64,000 nt of DNA from Deferribacterales bacterium Deferri_01 (GTDB lineage Bacteria; Chrysiogenota; Deferribacteres; Deferribacterales; Geovibrionaceae), in assembly GCA_001603805.1 (NCBI GenBank), contig LUZY01000008.1, positions 1 to 64,000 on the forward strand, given 5' to 3'. The notes below the pieces were generated by a model. It was not told where the DNA came from. It did not search any database and was given only the letters and a program-made list of their open reading frames with translations. This document shows positions 18,818-26,928 of this stretch, piece after piece. How positions within the stretch are numbered: the first letter of the stretch is position 1; each line of letters begins with the position of its first letter. A program made the position numbers and the translations under genes.

Positions 18818-19057
18818 ATGCTTATCGAAATATTCTATGACGGCGAAACCGATAAAAAAACACCCGAATTAGCGGAAGACATAAGATACCGCTATGGTGC
18901 AAAGGTTGATGTGCGGCTTATCGACACATCGGAAGAACCAGTTCCGCAGAAATACGGAATAATTAATCCGCCTGTTGTTGTCCTCGGCGGAGACAGAATT
19001 ATAAAAATCGAAGGACCTAATTCTCTGGAAAATATCGTTACAAAAGCGATTTTTTAG
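18818..19057 (+). CDS. Small thioredoxin-like protein without active-site cysteines
   Basis: 79 residues, starting at the ATG preceded by AGGGAGGA. Longer upstream starts in the same frame lack a ribosome site and would add a poorly conserved-looking tail. The pattern IEIFYDGE near the start, VRLIDTSEEP, and PQKYGIINPPVVVLGGDRIIKIEGP resembles the thioredoxin fold with its cis-Pro segment (INPPVVV). There is no CxxC, so it is not a disulfide reductase of the usual kind. It is monocistronic, read away from the purA operon and convergent with the FAD-protein gene. Function unknown. Confidence 0.7.
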   Translation: MLIEIFYDGETDKKTPELAEDIRYRYGAKVDVRLIDTSEEPVPQKYGIINPPVVVLGGDRIIKIEGPNSLENIVTKAIF

Positions 19058-19070
19058 ATACTTTTTCAAT

Positions 19071-19104
19071 AAAAAAGCGGCTTCCGGTTTTAAGAGGAAG
19101 CCGC
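19071..19104 (-). terminator. Rho-independent terminator of the FAD-protein operon
   Basis: Stem gcggcttcc/ggaagccgc (19077-19085 and 19096-19104) with a ten-base loop and six T on the minus side. It also lies after the plus-strand thioredoxin-like gene but has no T-run in that direction. Confidence 0.85.
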
Positions 19105-19116
19105 ACATGATTTCAT

Positions 19117-20469
19117 TTATTCTCCCAGTATATCCTTAGCGGCGATAAGCCCGGATACGGATGCCTGAATGATTCCTCTGGTCAGTCCTGCACCGTCGCC
19201 CACGCAGTAAAGGTTTTCCAGATTTGCAGAGCGCATTTTTCCGTCAACCTTGATCCTCACTGAATAGAACTTAACCTCCACTCCGTAAAGAAGAGTATTG
19301 GGGTCGCTCATGCCGGGCATTACCGTATTCAGTCGTTCAATTGTTTCCGTGATGTCGCTTATATAACGGTAGGGAAGCACAAATGAAAGGTCGCCGGGCA
19401 TTGCTCCGGGGAGTGTGGGGTGAACAAAGTTTTTCTCTATGCGTTTTTTGGTTGAGCGTCTGCCCCTTGTGAGGTCGCCGTAACGCTGAACTATAATATT
19501 ATCTCCCCCTGCGAGCATATTTGCAAGGCGGGCTATGTATTCACCGTATTTAAGGGGTTCGTCAAAGGGCTCTGTAAACTTAGTGGACACCAGAAGGGCA
19601 AAGTTGGTGTTGTCGCTCTTGCGGTTTTTGTAGCTGTGCCCGTTTACCGTGAGGAGGTTGTCTTTGTTGCGCTCTATCGCCACAAATCCGCCGGGGTTTA
19701 CGCAGAAGGTACGCACTTCATCCTCAAACCCGTTGGTGTAGTATTTGATTTTAAATTCATAGAGCTGGTTGGTGAAATGATCCGTAACGGAGCGGGGAAC
19801 TTCCACCCTTACGCCAATATCAACAGGGTTAAGGTCATAGCTCAGAGAATATTTTCTTACTATTTCCTGCATCCAGCTGTTTCCGCTTCTGCCAACAGCG
19901 GCGATTATTTTATCGTATTCACGTTCAACAGTTTCGCCGTTTTCCACCGTGCGCAGTCCGGTTACTTTGTCGCCGTCAACTATAAGATCAGTGATTTCAC
20001 TGTTGCAGCGGATATTTATGTGCGGAGCCTGCTCAAACATCTCATACATTTTACGGATGAAGAGGAGGCAGTTATCTGTACCGAGGTGGCGTATTTTGGC
20101 GGGATAGAGCTTAAGGTTCTGCCTGCTGCATGAATACTCAAGGTCTTTCACTGCTTCGTAGTTGCTTTTTGAATCAAGCTCCAGCACGCCGCTTACGTTT
20201 TTCCATATATCGTCAGCTTCCTCAATGAGGACTTCAAGCTCTTTTTCGCTCATGTAGTCTGTCAGCCAGCCGCCATATTCCGTTGTGAGGGTGAGCTTCC
20301 CGTCGGAATATGTGCCTGCCCCGCCGAAGCCGGACATAACCTCATTACGCTGTCTGTTATGTATGTTGTTCCCTTTTTCGTAAAGATCTACCTGAATTCC
20401 CGTTTCCTTAAGGAAATGATAAGCAGCGGTAATGCCCGCACTGCCTGCGCCTATTATGGCTATACGCAT
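19117..20469 (-). CDS. FAD-dependent dehydrogenase (COG2509-type)
   Basis: 450 residues with an N-terminal Rossmann dinucleotide-binding motif GAGSAGITAAYHF and the family segment NEVMSGFGGAGTYSDGKLT. A central AAVGRSGNSWMQEI and a C-terminal FAD motif LYCVGDGAGLTRGIIQASVSGLIAA complete it. Proteins of this kind are broadly conserved FAD-dependent oxidoreductases with no settled substrate. The gene follows the YfcE-like phosphoesterase with a four-base gap, so they form a two-gene unit. Confident of the family, not of the reaction. Confidence 0.85.
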   Translation of the reverse strand: MRIAIIGAGSAGITAAYHFLKETGIQVDLYEKGNNIHNRQRNEVMSGFGGAGTYSDGKLTLTTEYGGWLTDYMSEKELEVLIEEADDIWKNVSGVLELDSKSNYEAVKDLEYSCSRQNLKLYPAKIRHLGTDNCLLFIRKMYEMFEQAPHINIRCNSEITDLIVDGDKVTGLRTVENGETVEREYDKIIAAVGRSGNSWMQEIVRKYSLSYDLNPVDIGVRVEVPRSVTDHFTNQLYEFKIKYYTNGFEDEVRTFCVNPGGFVAIERNKDNLLTVNGHSYKNRKSDNTNFALLVSTKFTEPFDEPLKYGEYIARLANMLAGGDNIIVQRYGDLTRGRRSTKKRIEKNFVHPTLPGAMPGDLSFVLPYRYISDITETIERLNTVMPGMSDPNTLLYGVEVKFYSVRIKVDGKMRSANLENLYCVGDGAGLTRGIIQASVSGLIAAKDILGE

Positions 20470-20473
20470 TGTA

Positions 20474-20962
20474 TTACTCCTGAATCTGTTTTATCTCCGC
20501 TCTGAACCTGCCGTTTTCTATGAACAGGAGAGCGTATGTGCCCTGCGGCTGGTATCTGTTTGCCGTTGGACTTCCCGGATTGAGAAAATAGACATCCCCT
20601 ATTTTTCCCCAGAAGGGCTTGTGAGTATGTCCGTATATTATTATATCCGCCCCGTCAAATTCGTAAAGGAGTCTGTTTTCCAACCCGAAGGGACTTCCGT
20701 CGCCATGCATCAGTCCGACAGTTATTCCGCCGAATATAAGCTGTCTCTTAGTGGGAAGAAGTTCTTCCGCTACCATGCTGTCCATGTTTCCTTTCACTGC
20801 GTAGGTTGATGGGTTGATTTTTTTGAGTTCATTAACGAGTCCAAGACCGATAATATCACCGGCATGAAGCACGGCATCCGCTCCCTTTGCCTCGTTCAGA
20901 ACTTCGGCGGGGAGTTTTTCTATTGAATCGGAGTGGGTATCGGATATAATTAAAATTCTCAT
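20474..20962 (-). CDS. YfcE/MJ0936-type metallophosphoesterase
   Basis: 162 residues with the calcineurin-like metal ligands in order: ISDTHSD, HAGDIIG, VKGNMDS, LMHGDG and IYGHTHKP. Enzymes of this small class hydrolyse phosphodiesters in vitro with Mn2+; their cellular substrates are usually unknown. It is the first gene of the unit with the FAD protein, divergent from the CCA-adding-type gene across a 71-base gap. Confidence 0.93.
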   Translation of the reverse strand: MRILIISDTHSDSIEKLPAEVLNEAKGADAVLHAGDIIGLGLVNELKKINPSTYAVKGNMDSMVAEELLPTKRQLIFGGITVGLMHGDGSPFGLENRLLYEFDGADIIIYGHTHKPFWGKIGDVYFLNPGSPTANRYQPQGTYALLFIENGRFRAEIKQIQE

Positions 20963-20994
20963 AAGGGTATAAGTTTATTTTACTTATTACCCTT
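20963..20994. promoter_or_regulatory. Inverted repeat in a divergent promoter region
   Basis: Imperfect inverted repeat aagggtataagt/acttattaccctt (20963-20974 and 20982-20994, one bulged base). It covers the -10 area of the phosphoesterase promoter, so it could be an operator or an mRNA 5' hairpin. Confidence 0.4.
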
Positions 20995-21001
20995 TCGTCA
21001 A
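20972..21001 (-). promoter_or_regulatory. Promoter of the phosphoesterase/FAD-protein unit
   Basis: Minus-strand TTGACG (20996-21001) and TAAACT (20972-20977), 18-base spacer. It overlaps the inverted repeat at 20963-20994. Confidence 0.5.
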
Positions 21002-21033
21002 TAAATAACGGCTTGTCCGTTCGGGAAGGTACT

Positions 21034-22218
21034 TTGCTTTTTCTGAAAGAATTAAATAAACTGCCGTTCGTGAATAAGATTATTCAGACTGCCGCAGAAA
21101 GCGGAGCGGAGATCTATTTTGTGGGCGGCTGCGTGCGTGACATCCTCCTTGAAAGAAAGGTTAAGGATGTGGATATGGTTCCGTTTGCAGCAGATTATGA
21201 AAAGCTCGCATTCAGGCTGGCAAACAGGCTGAAAGCCGCTGCCATAAAGTTTAAAGATAATGTACGGATTGCCAAAAACGGTGTGGAGTTTGACGTATCA
21301 GCCCCAAGAGGTGCTGATATTCATGAGGATCTATCCAAGAGAGACTTTACCATAAATAACCTTGCCCTTTCTTCTGACGGGGAGCTTATCGGCAGTGATG
21401 CGGACATAAAAGCAGGTCTGATCAGGATGGTGCATGAACATGTGTTTGATGACGATCCTTTGCGTGTTCTGAGGATGTACAGGTTTGCATCCCAGCTGGG
21501 TTTTGATATGGACCCTGAAACGGCGGAGCTGGCGGCGGTTAAGGCACCATTGCTCAAGTCCGTTGCGTCGGAGCGTATTTTCGCTGAGATGCAGAAGCTT
21601 GCCGAAGGCGGATATTACAAAGGTGCGCTGAAAAGGCTGGTTGATGAAGGCATACTCCGCATTTTCGCTGAGACGTCTCAGGAAGAGGAAAAGCTTTTGC
21701 TTGATGCCCTCGGTGCGATGTCAGCGGATGATATACTCATTAAGGTCAGCGCATTAATTTACGGATTCAGAAAAAACCCGTTAAAAGTCATGGACGGGCA
21801 ATGCTACCCCGCCAAAATAGCAAAGCGTGCCGCCGGTGCCGCTTCGGCGTATGCTGAACTCTCCACCCTGCCCGATCGGAGTGTGGATAACCTTGTAAAA
21901 TATATCTATAATAATAAAGAAGAATGGCGCACGGCAGCGGATATGTTTGTTGCTGTAAGGGGTGAAATATCGCTTATGGATAAGCTCAATTCCGCATATG
22001 AGCTGATGCGTTTTGATAAAGAGAACATCGTGGACGGTAAATCTCTGTCGTTAATGGGTGTGCCTGCGGGCAGGCTTATGGGCGAGATAATAAAGGATGT
22101 ATCCTTCCGCCTTGTCAGCGGCAAGCTTACAGACAGGGAAGATGCAGATAGCTATATAAAAAATACATACGGAGATCGGATAGATGAAGCTTCTAAGGTT
22201 CAGAACAGGAAAGGTTGA
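21034..22218 (+). CDS. tRNA nucleotidyltransferase / poly(A) polymerase family protein
   Basis: About 394 residues of the class II nucleotidyltransferase family that adds CCA (or A) to tRNA 3' ends. It has the catalytic segment FVGGCVRDILLERKVKDVDMV with its two Asp, FDVSAPRG, and RDFTINNLAL. The FDDDPLRVLRMYRFASQLGF signature marks the head-neck domain. None of the tRNAs in this window encodes CCA, consistent with need for such an enzyme. The start is a TTG at 21034, with GGGAAGG just upstream; another TTG at 21013 has no ribosome site. The last 35 bases overlap the FAH gene. Whether it adds full CCA or only one nucleotide type cannot be told. Confidence 0.88.
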   Translation: MLFLKELNKLPFVNKIIQTAAESGAEIYFVGGCVRDILLERKVKDVDMVPFAADYEKLAFRLANRLKAAAIKFKDNVRIAKNGVEFDVSAPRGADIHEDLSKRDFTINNLALSSDGELIGSDADIKAGLIRMVHEHVFDDDPLRVLRMYRFASQLGFDMDPETAELAAVKAPLLKSVASERIFAEMQKLAEGGYYKGALKRLVDEGILRIFAETSQEEEKLLLDALGAMSADDILIKVSALIYGFRKNPLKVMDGQCYPAKIAKRAAGAASAYAELSTLPDRSVDNLVKYIYNNKEEWRTAADMFVAVRGEISLMDKLNSAYELMRFDKENIVDGKSLSLMGVPAGRLMGEIIKDVSFRLVSGKLTDREDADSYIKNTYGDRIDEASKVQNRKG

Positions 22219-22942
22219 GAAGAAGGGTATCCTTGCAGACGGAAAAATCAGGCGTATTCAGGGTTCGATGTTCGAGGATTTCGTTGTTACCACTGAGGAA
22301 TATCTTCTTGAAGATGTTGAGATTCTTCCCCCTGTTCTGCCGTCTAAGATTGTCTGTGTGGCGAGGAACTATGCTGCACATGCGAAGGAACTGGGCAATG
22401 ATGTACCCACAACTCCGCTGATATTTATTAAACCTTCTACATGCCTTGCTGCACACGAAGGGAATATTATTTATCCACGCTCTTCAAAACAGGTCGATTA
22501 TGAAGGCGAGCTGGCTGTTGTCATAGGCAAGCACTGCAAAAATGTTAAGCCTGAAAAAGCAGAGGAGTTTATCCTCGGCTATACAGTTATGAATGATTTT
22601 ACTGCAAGGGATATTCAGAAGGAAGAGAACAAGTTCACCCGTGCTAAGTGCTTTGACACTTTTGCCCCCCTTGGTCCGGTGATCGAAACAGATATGGACT
22701 GGCGTGGAATCTCCGTAAAAACCAGAGTCAACGGGGAAACAAAGCAGAATGGAACAACAGATATGATGATTTTTGACATCCCTACGCTGATCTCATTTAT
22801 TTCAGAAGTGATGACTCTCCTTCCGGGTGATGTTATCGCCACCGGAACTCCTCCCGGAGTGGGAGCGGTTAAGGTTGGTGATGTGGTAGAGGTTGAGGTG
22901 GAGAATATTGGCATTCTCCGGAATTATGTGCGGGAAGCCTGA
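22184..22942 (+). CDS. Fumarylacetoacetate hydrolase (FAH)-family protein
   Basis: 252 residues with the FAH metal-binding and catalytic segments: VARNYAAHAKELG, FIKPSTCLAAHEGNI, VDYEGELAVVIGK, GYTVMNDFTARDIQ and GDVIATGTPPGVG. Relatives include oxaloacetate decarboxylases/tautomerases, acylpyruvate hydrolases and aromatic-degradation isomerases. There is no aromatic pathway nearby, so a housekeeping acylpyruvase or oxaloacetate role is more likely (inference). It overlaps its neighbours on both sides in a tight plus-strand operon ending with coaE. Confidence 0.9.
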   Translation: MKLLRFRTGKVEKKGILADGKIRRIQGSMFEDFVVTTEEYLLEDVEILPPVLPSKIVCVARNYAAHAKELGNDVPTTPLIFIKPSTCLAAHEGNIIYPRSSKQVDYEGELAVVIGKHCKNVKPEKAEEFILGYTVMNDFTARDIQKEENKFTRAKCFDTFAPLGPVIETDMDWRGISVKTRVNGETKQNGTTDMMIFDIPTLISFISEVMTLLPGDVIATGTPPGVGAVKVGDVVEVEVENIGILRNYVREA

Positions 22943-23180
22943 TAAACCGGAAATCAAATGCCTCATGTGCGGGGCTTGCTGCATTGCGTTTGACATAAGC
23001 GAGCTTGGCAAAAAAGCCGGAGAACCTTGTGTGCATCTCACGAATGGTAAGCAATGCGGCATATATGAGAAGAGGCCGTGGGGTTGTTCCGGCTACAAAC
23101 CGGATGAACTGTGCGTTCTGTTCTCAAGCCTTTCAGAAGAGGACAGGGTAAGGCTTATGCGGAAGATATACGGGGTTTGA
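22926..23180 (+). CDS. YkgJ-like cysteine-cluster protein
   Basis: About 84 residues. Cysteines come as CLMCGACC, then PCVHL, then QCGIYEKRPWGCSGY, the layout of the YkgJ/UPF0153 putative zinc- or iron-chelating family. A longer in-frame start at 22893 would place 50 bases inside the FAH gene, so the ATG at 22926 is chosen. It still overlaps FAH by 17 bases. Function in this family is not established. Confidence 0.75.
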   Translation: MCGKPDKPEIKCLMCGACCIAFDISELGKKAGEPCVHLTNGKQCGIYEKRPWGCSGYKPDELCVLFSSLSEEDRVRLMRKIYGV

Positions 23181-23181
23181 A

Positions 23182-23802
23182 ATGTATCTCGGACTGACAG
23201 GAAATATAGCAGGCGGAAAAAGCACAGCAGCAAAGATGTTTGAGCGGCTGGGCTGTTATACCATTGACACCGATATCCTAAGCCGGAGGGTTATGGCTAA
23301 GGAAGGGTTGGCATACCCTTCTGTTGTGGATTTTTTCGGTGTTGATGTGCTTGATGAAGAAGGTAATATTGACAGAGCTGTACTTCGTAAAGTGGTTTTT
23401 AATGACGATTCCGCCCGTAAAAGGCTGGAGGAGATAGTCCACCCGGCGATTCTGAAAACTGAAAGCAGGCTTGTCGGTGAGATAAAGGGCAAGGATGATA
23501 AGGCAATCATACTCACACAGGCGGCCCTTTGTGTGGAAACCGGTGCATACACAAGGTTTGACGGACTGATTGTGGTCTACTGCGAACCGGAGGAACAGCT
23601 TAAGAGGCTTATGCTTCGTGATAATATCTCGAAAGAGGATGCAGAAAAGATAATCCGTACACAGATGCCGATAGATGAAAAAGTGAAGTACGCTGATTTT
23701 ATTGTGGACAATTCAGGCACGCCTGAAGAAACCGAAAAAGACGTCAAAAGAGTTTATGACCTTATTGTATTAATGAAATCCGCTATGCGCCAAAAGTCTT
23801 AA
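23182..23802 (+). CDS. coaE: Dephospho-CoA kinase
   Basis: 206 residues. P-loop GLTGNIAGGKST near the start, DTDILSRRV, HPAI motif (VHPAILKTE) and the lid segment QMPIDEKVKYADFIVDNSGT are all typical. It phosphorylates dephospho-CoA to CoA with ATP, the last step of CoA synthesis. It follows the YkgJ-like gene after one base. The stop codon is followed after one base by hairpin A of the intergenic repeat, and the last ~28 coding bases recur 135 bases downstream. Confidence 0.96.
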   Translation: MYLGLTGNIAGGKSTAAKMFERLGCYTIDTDILSRRVMAKEGLAYPSVVDFFGVDVLDEEGNIDRAVLRKVVFNDDSARKRLEEIVHPAILKTESRLVGEIKGKDDKAIILTQAALCVETGAYTRFDGLIVVYCEPEEQLKRLMLRDNISKEDAEKIIRTQMPIDEKVKYADFIVDNSGTPEETEKDVKRVYDLIVLMKSAMRQKS

Positions 23803-23976
23803 CAGTTACATGGATGTAACTGCGCCGTGCGTAGCGAAGCCGCATTGAATGCGGCGCGAGCGTGTATCAAAAATTTCCATGGAAGGTAAATTTTTGATTA
23901 TAAAGACAAGAAATCCGCTATGCGCCAGAAGTCTTAACAGTTACATGGATGTAACTGCGCCGTACGCAGCGAAGCC
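23775..23976 (+). repeat. Modular hairpin repeats, locus 2, with duplicated coaE tail
   Basis: First unit: hairpin A AGTTACAT-GG-ATGTAACT (23804-23821), core 1 at 23823-23839, hairpin B GCCGCAT/ATGCGGC, core 2 CGCGAGCGTGT. Hairpin A' follows with 11-base arms ATCAAAAATTT/AAATTTTTGAT around CCATGGAAGGT, then GATTATAA. A second, shortened unit has hairpin A and core 1 only. A 67-base direct repeat (23775-23841 and 23910-23976, three mismatches) carries the last coding bases of coaE together with hairpin A and core 1. The region lies between convergent coaE and mltD and touches both stop codons. Confidence 0.9.
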
Positions 23977-23980
23977 TAAT

Positions 23981-25603
23981 TTAATCAGTAATTATAAGCA
24001 CTTTGCCCGGAAGGATCTGAGAGCCGGAGAGTTTGTTTGTTTTCTTGATAGCGTTTACGGTTGTTCCGTATTTCTGTGCTATAGCCCAGAGAGATTCGCC
24101 GCTTCTTACCACATGGCGTTTCTGTTTCGCAGCTGCTGCCGTGGTGTTGTACTTTTTATATGTATTAGTCTGGGCTACGTATCTTTTATCGCTTCTTTTA
24201 TAATCCACAGACACAATGATATTCTGTCCGGGGCGGATTTTGCTCGGTTTGATTCCCTTGTTCATAGCCACAACTTCGTTAAGCCTCAGCCCGTATTTGC
24301 GTGCTATTACAGAAAGGTTTTCACCTCTTTTTACAACATGCACCTTGGGGTTGTAAGGCTTGAGTGACTTTGCGAATTCTCTGTCCACTGACGGATCGAA
24401 GTGTTTCTGAACAGGGATGAATATTGGAGTGTTCATATAGAGCTTTGCGTGCCTTAATCCATTTGAGGTTTTAAGATTGCTAAGGCTCACATTGTATTTT
24501 CTTGCGATATTATCAAGGCTTTCACCTTTCTTCGCATAGTAGATTTTATACATCAGAAGTTCATCCTGAGACATCTTCGCCATCTGAACAGAGAGGCTTT
24601 CGCCTGTTCCGTAGGGAACTCTGATCGAATAAGAGCCTGACGGAGGTGTCACAGGGGTTTTGAGTTCGGGGTTGAGATCCTTCAGCACATCGTAGCTTGT
24701 TCCGGCCAGCTTGGCTATAACGTAGAGATTCACCTGTCTGTCCACAGTGACACGGTCAAAAATCAGAGGAGTTTCCACCGGAGTCTCAAAGCCGTATTCC
24801 TGATAGTTACAGAATATATGACGGAGTGCCAGATACTTAGGCACATAGTCTTTGGTTTCTCTTTTCAGGTAGCTGTATCTGGCTAGTGTGTAAAAGTCTC
24901 TTGATTCGTACATTCTGATGGCACGGATTATTTTTCCCATGCCTGCATTATAGGCAGCAAGGGCAAGGTGCCAGTCGCCTAAATCTTCATATAAATCACG
25001 TAGATGCCTTGCTGCTGCGGTTGTTGCTTTTTCAAAGTCTCTGCGTTCGTCAACCCAGAAGTTGTCATCAAGGTTATAGATCTTGCCTGTGCCTTTCATG
25101 AACTGCCACATGCCGCTTGCACCGGCACGGGAAATCGCTGTGGCGTTGAATCCGCTTTCGGTGAAGGGGAGATAAGCAAGCTCATCGGGCACGCCTTCCC
25201 TGCGGAGGATGTCTTTAACTATATATAAGTATTTGTTTGATCTGTTGAGCCAGTTCTGGAAAACATTTGGGATATCTTTTGTGAAACGCCTGACGTAATA
25301 CTCGTATCTGTCTTCTTCAACGAGAGGGATTACATCATAGACATAACGTGTCTGTACAATATCATCAAAATGAAATTCAGGCTTTGAGGGGAGAAGAGCG
25401 TAGTTAAGCTCTCTCTTCGATATTTCATCAGTGAGGAATACCGGAGAGAAGGCTTCAAAAGCCACGGTGTCAGGGGTATCCTGAACTTCGGACTCTTCCG
25501 CAGCCGAAGGCTCCTGCACAAGAGAGGAATACTTCGGACCGGGCTTGCCCGCACACGACACTACAAAAAGAATTGCTGGGATAATTGCTAAATATTTTTT
25601 CAT
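23981..25603 (-). CDS. mltD: Membrane-bound lytic transglycosylase with three LysM domains
   Basis: About 540 residues. Lipobox FVVSC gives a lipoprotein, followed by a linker. An SLT catalytic domain follows (ELAYLPFTESGFNATAISRAGASGMWQFMKGTG, with the catalytic Glu in TESGF, and LALAAYNAGMGKI). Three LysM peptidoglycan-binding repeats follow (YYAKKGESLDNIARKYN, HVVKRGENLSVIARKYG, HVVRSGESLWAIAQKYG). It cleaves peptidoglycan glycan strands at the periplasmic face. The ATG at 25603 is preferred over an in-frame TTG at 25612. It lies behind its own promoter at 25652-25679. Confidence 0.95.
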   Translation of the reverse strand: MKKYLAIIPAILFVVSCAGKPGPKYSSLVQEPSAAEESEVQDTPDTVAFEAFSPVFLTDEISKRELNYALLPSKPEFHFDDIVQTRYVYDVIPLVEEDRYEYYVRRFTKDIPNVFQNWLNRSNKYLYIVKDILRREGVPDELAYLPFTESGFNATAISRAGASGMWQFMKGTGKIYNLDDNFWVDERRDFEKATTAAARHLRDLYEDLGDWHLALAAYNAGMGKIIRAIRMYESRDFYTLARYSYLKRETKDYVPKYLALRHIFCNYQEYGFETPVETPLIFDRVTVDRQVNLYVIAKLAGTSYDVLKDLNPELKTPVTPPSGSYSIRVPYGTGESLSVQMAKMSQDELLMYKIYYAKKGESLDNIARKYNVSLSNLKTSNGLRHAKLYMNTPIFIPVQKHFDPSVDREFAKSLKPYNPKVHVVKRGENLSVIARKYGLRLNEVVAMNKGIKPSKIRPGQNIIVSVDYKRSDKRYVAQTNTYKKYNTTAAAAKQKRHVVRSGESLWAIAQKYGTTVNAIKKTNKLSGSQILPGKVLIITD

Positions 25604-25651
25604 AAAATTCAATTACTTCTTTAATGATAAGGTTATCGTCTTCTTTAGCTT

Positions 25652-25679
25652 TTTATACAGGTTTAATTTAAAATAGCAA
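25652..25679 (-). promoter_or_regulatory. Promoter of mltD
   Basis: Minus-strand TTGCTA (25674-25679) and TATAAA (25652-25657) with a 16-base spacer in an AT-rich gap between the glycosyltransferase stop and mltD. Confidence 0.55.
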
Positions 25680-25696
25680 GAAATTAGTTTAAACCC

Positions 25697-26473
25697 CTAC
25701 CTGCCTTTAATGAGCCCCGATTTAACAATTTGTTCTTTTCTTTTTATCTCTTCCAGAGCGGTACTCATATATTGCTCCGATAACTTTTTGAAACTATTGG
25801 TGAATTTTTTTAGTGATTCAAGCCTTATCGACTCTATATGGCTGATCGAGGCGCTTAACTGATCGTTTGTTATTGATCTTTTTATGATACATTTTTTTTC
25901 AATGTAGCTTACGTTATATAACGCTGCAATCCGCAGAAACAGATCATAGTCTTCGCATACACGCATGCTTTCATCAAACATTCCGGTTTCATCAAACACC
26001 TCTTTTGCGATAATCACAGATGAGTCGCTTATTCTGCATATGTCCAGAATCTTAGGGAAGATATCTCCTCCGTAGCGGGTGTGTTTTTTGCTCTGGTTTA
26101 TGAAGCGGTCTGTTTTATACCAGAATTCGTTTGTATGACAGACTTTTGACTGTTCTTTTTCCATTATTTCGAGCTGATGTCTTATTTTAAATGGAAGCCA
26201 GACGTCATCCGAGTCAAGGAAGGCTATATAATCTCCCTGTGCCGCTTTTATGCCTTCGTTTCTGGCACGGCTCACACCCATATTTTTCTCAAGGCGGATA
26301 AAGCGGATAATGTTCAGGTAAGGTTTAAGGAGGGGTCTAAGGTCGGTTTCCGAGCCGTCATCCACTACGATGATCTCAATCTCTCCGGAATCCTGAAACA
26401 GAACGGATTCCACTGCGTCTTTCAGCGTTTCCGTTCTGTTATAGACAGGTATGACTGCGGTAACTTTTCTCAA
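25697..26473 (-). CDS. Family 2 glycosyltransferase
   Basis: 258 residues with the GT-A fold signs of GT2: AVIPVYNRTETLKDAVESVL, IIVVDDGSE, ARNEGIKAAQGDYIAFLDSDDVW and a later acidic ED motif (VCEDYDLFLRIA) for the acceptor. It transfers a sugar from a nucleotide donor, probably into a surface polysaccharide; donor and acceptor are unknown. The start overlaps the Lrp-type regulator gene by four bases (ATGA). It is the last gene of the long cysE operon. Confidence 0.92.
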   Translation of the reverse strand: MRKVTAVIPVYNRTETLKDAVESVLFQDSGEIEIIVVDDGSETDLRPLLKPYLNIIRFIRLEKNMGVSRARNEGIKAAQGDYIAFLDSDDVWLPFKIRHQLEIMEKEQSKVCHTNEFWYKTDRFINQSKKHTRYGGDIFPKILDICRISDSSVIIAKEVFDETGMFDESMRVCEDYDLFLRIAALYNVSYIEKKCIIKRSITNDQLSASISHIESIRLESLKKFTNSFKKLSEQYMSTALEEIKRKEQIVKSGLIKGR

Positions 26474-26925
26474 AGCATCCTTGAGCGGTCGAGTATGGTT
26501 GAGAATACAAGAATTGTATTAGTTTTGGTTACACCGGGGGTGTTTCGGAGTTTTTTGATAAGTGTGCTGAGGGAGTCGGTATTCTTCACAATAACTTTGA
26601 TAAGCATAGTGTATTCACCGGTAACATGATGACAGCCGATTATTTCCTTTCCGAGTTTCTTGAGGTGATGCTCAAAGTCGGCGATATTGTCGGCGTTGTC
26701 TATGAAAATGCCGATGAAGGCAAGTATGTCATAGCCGAGTTTTTTATAGTTTATCTGGGTTGTGTAGCCTGTGATAATTCCTTCGGATTCAAGCCACTTG
26801 ATACGCTCAATAACGGAAGGTGATTTCATCCCCACTGTTTTTGCTATATCCGCATAGGAAATGCGTGAGTTTTCAGCGAGAAGGTTCAGTATCTGTACAT
26901 CAGTTTCATCAATACGGTGCGCCAC
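26470..26925 (-). CDS. Lrp/AsnC-family transcriptional regulator
   Basis: 151 residues: N-terminal winged helix (IDETDVQILNLLAENSRISYADIAKTVGMKSPSVIERIKWLESEGII) and C-terminal RAM ligand-binding domain (GCHHVTGEYTMLIKVIVKNTDSLSTLIKKL). Such proteins respond to amino acids and control metabolism or transport genes. It sits three bases after nth in an operon otherwise about Fe-S and cysteine supply, so an amino-acid ligand such as cysteine is possible but unproven. Confidence 0.93.
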   Translation of the reverse strand: MAHRIDETDVQILNLLAENSRISYADIAKTVGMKSPSVIERIKWLESEGIITGYTTQINYKKLGYDILAFIGIFIDNADNIADFEHHLKKLGKEIIGCHHVTGEYTMLIKVIVKNTDSLSTLIKKLRNTPGVTKTNTILVFSTILDRSRML

Positions 26926-26928
26926 GGC

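Noticed and set aside
23981-25603. A prophage-type endolysin because of LysM repeats
   Set aside because: The lipobox, MltD-type catalytic domain and the absence of phage genes point to a housekeeping cell-wall enzyme.
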